Below are positions 51,861-58,858 of a DNA stretch of 64,000 nt, piece by piece (the stretch's first letter is position 1; each line of letters starts with the position of its first letter). Position numbers and translations under genes: made by a program. The stretch is taken from contig CBDFMV010000003.1 of NCBI GenBank assembly GCA_965249815.1, forward strand, positions 3,658,001 to 3,722,000, read 5' to 3'. The DNA is from JAJAZB01 sp965249815. GTDB taxonomy: Bacteria > Bacteroidota > Bacteroidia > Cytophagales > Spirosomataceae. A model generated the notes under the pieces. The model was not told where the DNA came from. It worked only from the letters and a program-made list of their open reading frames with translations, and made no database searches.

Positions 51861-54317
51861 TCAAGGGTTAAAATCCACGTCGGGCCGGTCCATTTTGCGC
51901 TCCTTGCGCCTGGTGCTCTCGCTGCGACCGAGGGGCAGTTGGAGGGTGAGTTTGTAAAAACGCACGTCGCGGCGGTTCATGCTCGCCTGGTAAACGCCCG
52001 GCTGGTCGTACACGCTGACGAAGCGGCGCGAATTGAACACGTCGTTGATGGTGAACAGCACGCTGGCGCGGTTCTGCCAGAAGGCTTTCCGCAACGCAAA
52101 ATCGGCGGCTTGCACGGCGTTGCGGTGGCCCTGCAAACTGGGCGAGCGGCTCTCGCGGTTGGCGCTGACCTGGGCCGTGAAGTTGGCGGGCAGTCGGTAG
52201 GTCAGGCTGAGTTTGGCGTTGTAGGCCGCACCCTCGCTGCGGAGGGTCGTCGATTGCAGAATGACATCGTAGAGGTTGACGTTGGCCAGCAGGCTCAGGT
52301 CGCGGCCCAGGCCGAATTTCAGCGTCTGGTCGAAGCCGTAGCGGATGTCGGCCTTTACGTTGACGAACGTCGTGACCAGCACCGACGGGTCGCTGGCCAG
52401 GGGTTGCACGAGGGGCTTGATGGTGTGGTCTTCGTAAATGTAGTAAGCCGAGGCCAGCCAGGTGGTGTTCCCCCACGACTTGTTGTAATTGAGTTCGGCG
52501 GTGTTGACGAACTCCGGGCGCACCTGCGGGTTGCCGATGGTAATGTTCTGCCGGTCGGCGGCCTGAATGCCCACGAACACGTGCCGGAACGACGGGCGAC
52601 CCACTTTCCGGCTCAGGCTCAGGCTGATTTCGGCGTCGCCGGGTAGTTTTTTGGCAATCAGAAACGACGGGAAAAGGGCCTGGAACCAGTTCTGCCCGCT
52701 GCTGGAGGGGTAGTGGTAGCCAAACGTGGTGCTGTCGAGCCGCGAATTCCCCACCAGACTCGATTGTTCGAGTCGCAGCCCGGCCTGGATGCTCACGCGC
52801 CCGGCCAGTTGGCGGCCGTACAGCACGTAGGCGGCGTTTACGGTTTCGGTGATCCGGGCATCCTGCGAGTAGGGTCGGAGCAGGAGGAATGCTTGGTTGT
52901 CAGGCAGTTGCTGGTTGAAAAAATACTGCTGGTCGCGGTCGTAGGTGTAGCTGCGCAGGCCCGCCTCCCAGCGCGCGGAGTCGCTGAGCGGATGCACGTA
53001 GTCGAGTTGCGTCAGGTATTGGGTGCCCAGAATTTGCCCGTCGATGCGGTCGCGCTCGGGGTAGTTGGGCTGAGGGCTGCCGTCGGGGTTGAGCGAGGTG
53101 GTAAGCCAGTCGGCGGCGTTCGAGACCCGGTTGCGGGTTAGCGAGGTGGCCAGGCTGAGTTCCCGGCCTTTTTGGGCAAACTGATGGCGGTAATCGAACT
53201 CCAGCCCGGTGTTCACGTAGTCGTTGTGGGGCACGGTGAGGCGGGTGCCGGAGCCGGTGAGGGTTTGGCTGGCGTTGCGGTAGGCGTATTCCTGGTTGCT
53301 GATGGTGTTAAAGGCTCCGCCCACGAGCGTCCCGGCGAGGGAAAACAGGTTGTGGTCGTTGGCCGCAAAATCCACCGCGAGGCGGCCACTCTGGAAATTG
53401 TTGTTGAGGCTGATGGCCGTGGTTTGATCGAAAAAACCCGTCGGGCGACCGTCGGAGCCGGTGTTGGTGCGGTGCACGTAGCCGTTGAGCGGATTTTTGG
53501 TGGCGTTGAGGCTGTAGAGGCCCGTCAGGTTCCACTTGCCGCGCCGCGCGTCGAGGTTGAGCGTGGCGTCGTAGCGGGAATTGCTGCCGATGCCCACGCT
53601 GGCGATGCCGGTGTAGCCGGGCTGCCGGTTTTTCTTGAGAATCAGGTTGACGATGCCACCGGAGGTGGAGGCGTCGTAGCGGGCCGAGGGGTTGGAAATC
53701 ACCTCGACCGACTCAATCTGGTTGGCTGGAATCTGCGCCAGGGTGAGTTGGGTGGGTTTGCCGTTGACGTAAATCGTCGTGGCCATGTTGCGCAGGCTGG
53801 GGTTGCCGCTTTCGTCGAGGGTGATCGAAGGCACGTTGCGCAGCAGCGTTTCGGCGGTGCCACCCACGGTGGTCAGGCTTTTCGCGACGTTGAACACCCG
53901 CTTTTCGGGCGTTACGGTCAGGGCATCTTTTTCGCCCCTCACCTTCACCTCGCGCAGCGTGGCGGCGTCAGGTTGCAGGGCCAGAAGGCCGAGGTCGGTG
54001 GGGGTGTCCGTGAGCGAAACCGGGCGGCTGAACGACTGGTACCCCACGAATGAAACCGTCACGAGCGCCCGACCCGCGGGCAGGTTGGCGACCGAAAACC
54101 GGCCCTGCTCGTCGGCCTGCGCGCCGCCCAGCAGGGTGCTGTCTCGCTCGTTGCGCACGGCCACGGTGGCGAAGGGCAGGGCCTGCTGCGTGCTGCCGTC
54201 GGCGATGCTTCCCGTGAGCCGCCCCTGTCCGGTTTGCGCCAGCAGCGGCGCGGTAAGCACGGTAAAAAGAAAAAGGAGCAAGAGTTTTACCCGACGGATG
54301 GAAAGAAAGAGAGCCAT
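51861..54317 (-). CDS. Outer-membrane beta-barrel receptor (TonB-dependent, OMP_b-brl_3 type)
   Basis: 818 residues from the ATG at 54317; an in-frame GTG two codons earlier is possible. Signal peptide to about PLLAQ, CarboxypepD_reg-like domain (GSIADGSTQQALPFATVAVRN), a plug domain with TAETLLRNVPSITLDESG and IESVEVISNPSARYDASTSG, then a large barrel. These features fit the OMP_b-brl_3 branch, often regulated by an adjacent two-component system. It lies 52 bp downstream of the histidine kinase gene, so RR-HK-receptor probably form one operon. The substrate is unknown. Confidence 0.9.
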   Translation of the reverse strand: MALFLSIRRVKLLLLFLFTVLTAPLLAQTGQGRLTGSIADGSTQQALPFATVAVRNERDSTLLGGAQADEQGRFSVANLPAGRALVTVSFVGYQSFSRPVSLTDTPTDLGLLALQPDAATLREVKVRGEKDALTVTPEKRVFNVAKSLTTVGGTAETLLRNVPSITLDESGNPSLRNMATTIYVNGKPTQLTLAQIPANQIESVEVISNPSARYDASTSGGIVNLILKKNRQPGYTGIASVGIGSNSRYDATLNLDARRGKWNLTGLYSLNATKNPLNGYVHRTNTGSDGRPTGFFDQTTAISLNNNFQSGRLAVDFAANDHNLFSLAGTLVGGAFNTISNQEYAYRNASQTLTGSGTRLTVPHNDYVNTGLEFDYRHQFAQKGRELSLATSLTRNRVSNAADWLTTSLNPDGSPQPNYPERDRIDGQILGTQYLTQLDYVHPLSDSARWEAGLRSYTYDRDQQYFFNQQLPDNQAFLLLRPYSQDARITETVNAAYVLYGRQLAGRVSIQAGLRLEQSSLVGNSRLDSTTFGYHYPSSSGQNWFQALFPSFLIAKKLPGDAEISLSLSRKVGRPSFRHVFVGIQAADRQNITIGNPQVRPEFVNTAELNYNKSWGNTTWLASAYYIYEDHTIKPLVQPLASDPSVLVTTFVNVKADIRYGFDQTLKFGLGRDLSLLANVNLYDVILQSTTLRSEGAAYNAKLSLTYRLPANFTAQVSANRESRSPSLQGHRNAVQAADFALRKAFWQNRASVLFTINDVFNSRRFVSVYDQPGVYQASMNRRDVRFYKLTLQLPLGRSESTRRKERKMDRPDVDFNP

Positions 54318-54369
54318 TTTCACCCGGCAAGAGTACCTCAGAACTTTGGAGAGAATCTGAAGTGATGCG

Positions 54370-55635
54370 TTAAGAAATCGTGAACCACACCCAAAACTGG
54401 TGCCGTTGGTGGGCCTCGTCGTAGGCGTAGCCCGGCTTCATGCCGTAAAGCGCGGCGATGTCGGCCACGATGGCCAGCCCGAGGCCGGTCGATTCGGTCT
54501 GGGCGGGGTTTTTCACAAACCGCTCGAAAAGCCGGGCGCGCGCGAAGGGCAGGGGCGGGCCGCTGTTTTCGGTTTCAAAACCTTCCGGGGTGAGCCGCAG
54601 CCGCACCGTCCCGCCCTCGGGGCAGTGCTGGATGGCGTTGCGGACGAGGTTGGTCAGCAGCACGTCGGCCAGGTACGGATTTAGAGTCAGGCTGACGTTC
54701 GGGGCCATGTCAGTTTGCCAATCGAGGTTTTTGTGGCGGGCAAAATCGGCGTAAATCGGGGTCAGCCCGGCCAGTAGCGCGCTCAGATCGACGGGCCGGG
54801 AGTCGGTGAATTGCTGGTTGTCGATTTTACTCAGCAGCAGCAGGCTTTTGTTGAGCCGCGAAAGCCGGTGCAGGGAATCCTGAATTCGTTCGAGGTGCTG
54901 GAGTTCGTGCCCGGCCAGCCGTTCCGACTGCATGAGTTGCTCGACGTCCGCCGAGGCGATGGCCAGCGGGGTCTGGGTTTCGTGCGAGGCGTTTTCGATA
55001 AACTGCCTCTGGGCCAGAAACTGCCCGTTGAGGTTGCGGGTCATCACGTTGAGCGCCCGGCTCAACTGGTTGAATTCGAGAACCGAACTGGCTTCAAAAG
55101 GTTCGGACGTGGCGGCGTCGAGTCGGTAGTTGCGCAACTCGTCGAGAATCCGGTAAAACGGTTTCCAGAGCCTGCGATGCAGCAGCCAGTCCGCGCCGAC
55201 CAGCAGCAGGAGCAGGCCCAGGAAGCAGATAATGACGCTCCGGGAAACCCGCCCGGCGATGCTCTCGAACTCGGTGATGGGTTGTTTCAACACCACCCGA
55301 AACGTGCCCTGGGGGGTGCCGACGCTGGCCGTCAACTGCCGGACCGCTCCCGGCTGGCGTTCCCGCAAATCGTATTCCGTCGTGTCGGAGAAGGTGGGCT
55401 CCAGGCGTTGGGCGGTCGGGGAAATTTTCAGGTGCGGGTCAGGTGCAAACCCCGCCGCGCCGGGGGCACCCTGGCTGAGTTGCCGTTGGACTTGCAGAAA
55501 ATCGCTGGTGAGCTGCTCGTCCACTTCGTGCAGAATCTGCGCGTGGATGGCCCGGTAGAGCAGCCAAACGCCCACCAGTGCCACCGGAAGGGCGGTCAGC
55601 AAAAGTACGAGCAGGGTGCGGTAATGAAGTTTCAT
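54370..55635 (-). CDS. Two-component sensor histidine kinase
   Basis: 421 residues. TM1 (TLLVLLLTALPVALVGVWLL) and TM2 (SVIICFLGLLLLLVGADWLL) flank a periplasmic sensor of about 120 residues without a known fold. The H box is FIENASHETQTPL (His is the phosphoacceptor, with TQ replacing the usual LR), the N box NLVRNAIQHCPEG and the G2 box TGLGLAIVADIAALYG. Overlaps the response regulator by four bases, so it is translationally coupled. It resembles the PhoR/CssS-like OmpR-partner group. Confidence 0.93.
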   Translation of the reverse strand: MKLHYRTLLVLLLTALPVALVGVWLLYRAIHAQILHEVDEQLTSDFLQVQRQLSQGAPGAAGFAPDPHLKISPTAQRLEPTFSDTTEYDLRERQPGAVRQLTASVGTPQGTFRVVLKQPITEFESIAGRVSRSVIICFLGLLLLLVGADWLLHRRLWKPFYRILDELRNYRLDAATSEPFEASSVLEFNQLSRALNVMTRNLNGQFLAQRQFIENASHETQTPLAIASADVEQLMQSERLAGHELQHLERIQDSLHRLSRLNKSLLLLSKIDNQQFTDSRPVDLSALLAGLTPIYADFARHKNLDWQTDMAPNVSLTLNPYLADVLLTNLVRNAIQHCPEGGTVRLRLTPEGFETENSGPPLPFARARLFERFVKNPAQTESTGLGLAIVADIAALYGMKPGYAYDEAHQRHQFWVWFTIS

Positions 55636-56312
55636 GCCTCGACCGAGAAAACGTATCCTGCCCCGTAGCGGGTGCGCAGGTAATCGGGCGCGCCCTTGTC
55701 CATGAGTTTTTTACGCAGGTTTTTAATGTGCGTGTACAGGAAATCGTGCGAACTGGCCAAATCCATGTGATCGCCCCAGACGGCCTCAGCGATGACGCCC
55801 TTGCTGAGCAGGCGATCGGGATTGGCGACGAAAAAATGGAGCAATTGAAATTCTTTCACGGTCAGTTCGACGGCCTGCTGCTGCACCCACACGCGTTGGG
55901 TGAGCGGGTCGAGGGTGAGTACGCCCGCCTGCACGTTGGGACTGCCGCCGAACAGGCGGCGGCGCAGCACCGATTTGATGCGGGCGTTGAGTTCGGGCAG
56001 GGCAAAGGGCTTGGTCAGGTAATCGTCGGAGCCAAGCTCGAGGCCGAGCAATTTATCATCGAGCGAATCTTTGGCCGAAACCACGATGATGCCCGCCGCT
56101 GATTGCCGCGCCTTCAACTGCCGAATCAGGTCGAGGCCGTTGCCGTCGGGCAGACCGATGTCCACCACCACGCAGTCGTAGTCGTAATCGTGGGCTTTCT
56201 CACTGGCCACCCGAAAGGTCGGGGCCGTGGTGACGGCGTAGCCCTCCGATTCGAGGTACTGTTGCATGGTAACCCGGAGCGAAGGTTCGTCCTCAATCAA
56301 CAGAATTTTCAT
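55632..56312 (-). CDS. OmpR-family response regulator
   Basis: 226 residues. The receiver domain has the acidic pair in LLIEDEPSL, phosphorylated Asp in VVDIGLPDGNG and conserved Lys in YLTKPF. The C-terminal winged helix contains LTVKEFQLLHFFVANPDRLLS. It should act with the overlapping kinase. First gene of the operon. Its upstream region shares a 231-bp interval with the PQQ dehydrogenase gene. Confidence 0.94.
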   Translation of the reverse strand: MKILLIEDEPSLRVTMQQYLESEGYAVTTAPTFRVASEKAHDYDYDCVVVDIGLPDGNGLDLIRQLKARQSAAGIIVVSAKDSLDDKLLGLELGSDDYLTKPFALPELNARIKSVLRRRLFGGSPNVQAGVLTLDPLTQRVWVQQQAVELTVKEFQLLHFFVANPDRLLSKGVIAEAVWGDHMDLASSHDFLYTHIKNLRKKLMDKGAPDYLRTRYGAGYVFSVEA

Positions 56313-56464
56313 AGGGTCTTGCGAAGTACGCGCTTAATCCTAAAGACATACTGAAGTTGGTCGTACCTCCCGTCGATGAATCCGCGAAACCAGGGCAAAT
56401 AACGGGGAGAAGGGCGTTCAGGCGGTTTACCCCCTTCCTCGACCGGCGGCACCCGGCGCTGTAC

Positions 56465-56506
56465 TTTTTGCAAACTACGCGGCTGGAACGCCTTTTTTTG
56501 CAAACT
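56465..56506 (+). promoter_or_regulatory. 12-bp direct repeats TTTTTGCAAACT in the regulator/dehydrogenase intergenic region
   Basis: TTTTTGCAAACT occurs at 56465-56476 and 56495-56506, 30 bp apart (about three helical turns), 38 bases upstream of the PQQ dehydrogenase ATG. Candidate binding site; the adjacent response regulator is a possible ligand. Could be chance in an AT-rich patch. Confidence 0.35.
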
Positions 56507-56543
56507 CGGGTTTATTCGTCATTCCAAATCTCAGCTTCTCACT

Positions 56544-57731
56544 ATGAAAAAACGTACGTGGATTGGCATTCTTCTGGTCAGTGCCCTGAGTGCACTGGTC
56601 GTTTTCGCGTTCCGGTCTGAGTCTGCTCCCACCGCCGCCCCGCTCACGGCCCGGCTGTCGGTGGTGACTGACCAATTGAGTTTACCCACGGCCCTGGCCA
56701 GTGATGCCGCCAGCCGGTTGTACGTGTGCGAACAAGCGGGGCGCATTCGCCTGGTGGCCAACGGCAAATTGCAACCTGAGCCGGTGCTCGACCTCCAGGC
56801 GACGGTGGTGAAGAGCCGGGGGTACGACGAGCGTGGGCTGCTGGGGCTGGCCCTGCACCCCGGTTTTGCCCAAAACCGTAAATTTTACGTGTATTACAGC
56901 GCCCGCAGTGGTCGGGGTGGGGCCAACCACAAAAGCGTGGTGGAAGAATACAAAATGGCCTCACCGGAGCGGGCCGACCCGAAATCGGGTCGGGTGCTGC
57001 TCGAATTCGACCAGCCCGAATCCAACCACAACGGCGGCGACATGGCGTTCGGACCCGATGGCTTTCTGTACATCGCCGTGGGCGACGGCGGCGGCGCGGG
57101 CGACCGCCACGGCGAACGCGGCAATGGGCAAAACCTGAATACCCTGTTGGGGAAAATCCTGCGCATCGACGTCAACGGCTCCCCCTACGGCATTCCCGCC
57201 GACAACCCCTTTGTGAACCGGCAACAGGTCCGCCCCGAGATTTTTGCCTACGGCCTGCGCAACCCCTGGCGGCTGTCGTTCGATCGGCAGACGGGTCGGC
57301 TGTTCGTCGGCGACGTGGGCCAGAATTTGTTCGAGGAAGTGGACATTGTCCGCAAAGGCGGCAACTACGGTTGGCGCATTCGGGAAGGGTTGCACCCCTT
57401 CGACGACAACCAGAAAGCCCCGGACCTCGTCGATCCCATCGCCGAGTACCCGCACGGGCCGGAAGGCATTAGCGTGGCGGGGGGCTACGTGTACCGGGGC
57501 AAGGGAGTACCCCAACTGGCGGGCAAGTACCTTTTCGGCGACTTCATCGGGCCGGTGTATTACCTCAGCCAAAGTTCGGAGGGAGCCTGGACGCGCGGCC
57601 CGGTCAGGTTTGCCAACCAGCCCGCCGAATGGCAGGTATATAGCTTCGGGCAGGACGCCGCGGGCGAATTGTACGTGCTGGCCGTGCTCGATGGCGGCAA
57701 CAAGGGCGTCGTGTACCGGGTGGAGAAGTGA
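56544..57731 (+). CDS. PQQ-dependent sugar dehydrogenase (soluble GDH-like six-bladed propeller)
   Basis: 395 residues, with an N-terminal signal or anchor (GILLVSALSALVVFAF). Propeller landmarks: LPTALASDAASRLYVCEQAGRI, DERGLLGLALHPGFAQNRKF, SNHNGGDMAFGPDGFLYIAVGDGGGAGD in parts, AYGLRNPWRLSFD and GDVGQNLFEEVDIV with NYGWRIREG. These are typical of the sGDH/aldose sugar dehydrogenase family, which oxidises sugars in the periplasm with PQQ and Ca2+. PQQ biosynthesis genes are not in the window. Followed by tRNA-Thr. Confidence 0.9.
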   Translation: MKKRTWIGILLVSALSALVVFAFRSESAPTAAPLTARLSVVTDQLSLPTALASDAASRLYVCEQAGRIRLVANGKLQPEPVLDLQATVVKSRGYDERGLLGLALHPGFAQNRKFYVYYSARSGRGGANHKSVVEEYKMASPERADPKSGRVLLEFDQPESNHNGGDMAFGPDGFLYIAVGDGGGAGDRHGERGNGQNLNTLLGKILRIDVNGSPYGIPADNPFVNRQQVRPEIFAYGLRNPWRLSFDRQTGRLFVGDVGQNLFEEVDIVRKGGNYGWRIREGLHPFDDNQKAPDLVDPIAEYPHGPEGISVAGGYVYRGKGVPQLAGKYLFGDFIGPVYYLSQSSEGAWTRGPVRFANQPAEWQVYSFGQDAAGELYVLAVLDGGNKGVVYRVEK

Positions 57732-57808
57732 GCGGGGAATTTTCGGGAAAGTTTGGTATGGGCTTGACAAAGCACCGGATTCCAGCCTACTTTTGCACTC
57801 CCAAACGC

Positions 57809-57881
<73 letters not shown>

Positions 57882-57886
57882 CACCC

Positions 57887-57921
57887 AAAAAGCCGATTTC
57901 CATCCCGGAAATCGGCTTTTT
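57887..57921 (+). terminator. Intrinsic terminator after tRNA-Thr
   Basis: AAAAAGCCGATTTC, CATCCCG, GAAATCGGCTTTTT: 14-bp arms ending in a T run six bases after the tRNA. Confidence 0.85.
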
Positions 57922-58031
57922 CTGTGAAAACCCTACCCGACGTAACAGTAGACGTAACAAGTTTTGAAATGAAGGAGGCGGGTCAGAACGCAAAGGAAAC
58001 CTCGTACCAGACTGTAAAACTCTTATTTGGT

Positions 58032-58068
58032 GTTTCAATCCGTCTTCATTCACGGATTCCTGAGAAAG
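58032..58068 (-). CRISPR. Orphan CRISPR repeat, one mismatch to the array
   Basis: Thirty-six of 37 bases equal the array repeat; the one change is C for T in CTTCATTCACGG. It lies 790 bases to the left of the first array repeat. Since the array is transcribed leftward, this is on the leader-distal side, where degenerate terminal repeats are expected. No second repeat follows, and the adjacent 36 bases (58069-58104) could be a relic spacer. Confidence 0.85.
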
Positions 58069-58114
58069 GTGGAAGGACAGCAGGTCGCGCATTGACGAAC
58101 TTTCCCATTCGGCT

Positions 58115-58225
58115 TATAGAGGAGTGCGTTAGTTTGTAAAGTCGCTTGTTCCGAATGCAGCTTGCGGCAGATGGTGGAGCCAAATACCCTTTTGAACAGT
58201 TTACGAATCAACGCACTCCTCTATA
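58115..58225. mobile_element. MITE-like element with 26-bp inverted ends
   Basis: The left end (58115-58140) begins TATAGAGGAGTGCGTT. The right end (58200-58225) is its reverse complement with three mismatches in the inner ten bases. The centre is 59 bp without a frame. Outermost TATA on both sides could be a target duplication (TA or TATA). It has the size and shape of a non-autonomous transposon remnant, or a strong hairpin; no related transposase is in the window. Confidence 0.65.
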
Positions 58226-58329
58226 AATAGAGCCGCTCCGGGCAGAAGGTGGGTTAGGAGCGCCTCCCTGGCGGCGCTGCGGATGGGGAGGTTTTTAAAT
58301 TCTTGCGTTCAACTCTCTTTCACGACGAA

Positions 58330-58638
58330 ATGGCGTACCAATTTGAATGGGACAGCGGTAACCTGACCAAAATGGCATTGATTCGGCAGAGCGGCCGCGA
58401 GATCGCCGTCGCTGAAGTGGAGAGCGTGTTTGCTGACCCCTTCAAGCTGACCCAGTTGAGTTACCCCGACCCGAATTCGGCCGAACCTCGGTACCTGACC
58501 TGGGGAATGAGCAACCAAAACCGGGTGATCAGCGTTATATTTGTCGCAAGGGCAAATAAAATCCGGGTCGTGAATACCTGGAAAACCAAAGGCACTAAAT
58601 TGAAAGAGTATCATGCCGAAAAGAAACTGGAAAAATAA
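58330..58638 (+). CDS. BrnT-type toxin
   Basis: 102 residues from the ATG at 58330 (MAYQFEWDSGN); an in-frame TTG at 58303 is the alternative. The BrnT pattern is visible: FEWDSGN at the N-terminus, a VEVxFADP-like stretch (AEVESVFADPFKLTQL), then SEPRYLTWG-like AEPRYLTWGMSNQNRVISVIF, and KIRVVNTWKTKGTKLKEY. BrnT toxins are RelE-fold ribonucleases that stop translation, countered by BrnA. The downstream 56-codon gene overlaps by 26 bases. Its length is typical (about 90-100). It sits between the MITE and the CRISPR array. Confidence 0.8.
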   Translation: MAYQFEWDSGNLTKMALIRQSGREIAVAEVESVFADPFKLTQLSYPDPNSAEPRYLTWGMSNQNRVISVIFVARANKIRVVNTWKTKGTKLKEYHAEKKLEK

Positions 58639-58783
58639 CCACGCGGCCCCTCAGACGCTGAGTCAGAAAGAAATCGAGCGGCTTGAAAATTACCCCGATT
58701 CGCGCCGCGTCGATCTGGACCAGGTACTTGCCGAAAGTGCCAAAGAAGCCCTGAAAAAGGTCGGCGAACGACTTTCCGTTTAA
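58613..58783 (+). CDS. Small antitoxin candidate downstream of BrnT-type toxin
   Basis: 56 residues, ATG at 58613 inside the toxin gene (26-base overlap), stop at 58781-58783. It starts MPKRNWKNN, then LSQKEIERLENYPDSRRVDLDQ, and ends in a Lys/Glu-rich helix (ESAKEALKKVGERLSV). It is short for BrnA and lacks a clear ribbon-helix-helix core by eye, so assignment is by position and overlap. Overlap with the toxin suggests coupled translation. A terminator follows. Confidence 0.65.
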   Translation: MPKRNWKNNHAAPQTLSQKEIERLENYPDSRRVDLDQVLAESAKEALKKVGERLSV

Positions 58784-58802
58784 AAAATACGTCCTTTGTC
58801 AG

Positions 58803-58835
58803 AAGCCCCGACCCTGCGCGGCCGGGGCTTTTTTT
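58803..58835 (+). terminator. Terminator after the toxin-antitoxin pair
   Basis: AAGCCCCG (58803-58810) pairs with CGGGGCTT (58823-58830), followed by a seven-T run. It ends transcription before the array, at 58859. In the opposite direction the hairpin lacks a good T run, so array transcripts may continue through it. Confidence 0.8.
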
Positions 58836-58858
58836 GCCCGGCGTGGAACGCCCATCGG

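Noticed and set aside
57924..58139. Frame starting MKTLPDVTVDVTSFEMKE after tRNA-Thr, considered as an integrase or island remnant
   Set aside because: It starts in the tRNA terminator, reads through the orphan CRISPR repeat and shows no integrase motif.
58032..58329. CreTA-like RNA antitoxin: orphan repeat guiding Cascade to the brnT promoter
   Set aside because: The sequence on the spacer side of the orphan repeat (about 57996-58031) shows no visible match to the region upstream of brnT, and a second degenerate repeat is missing.
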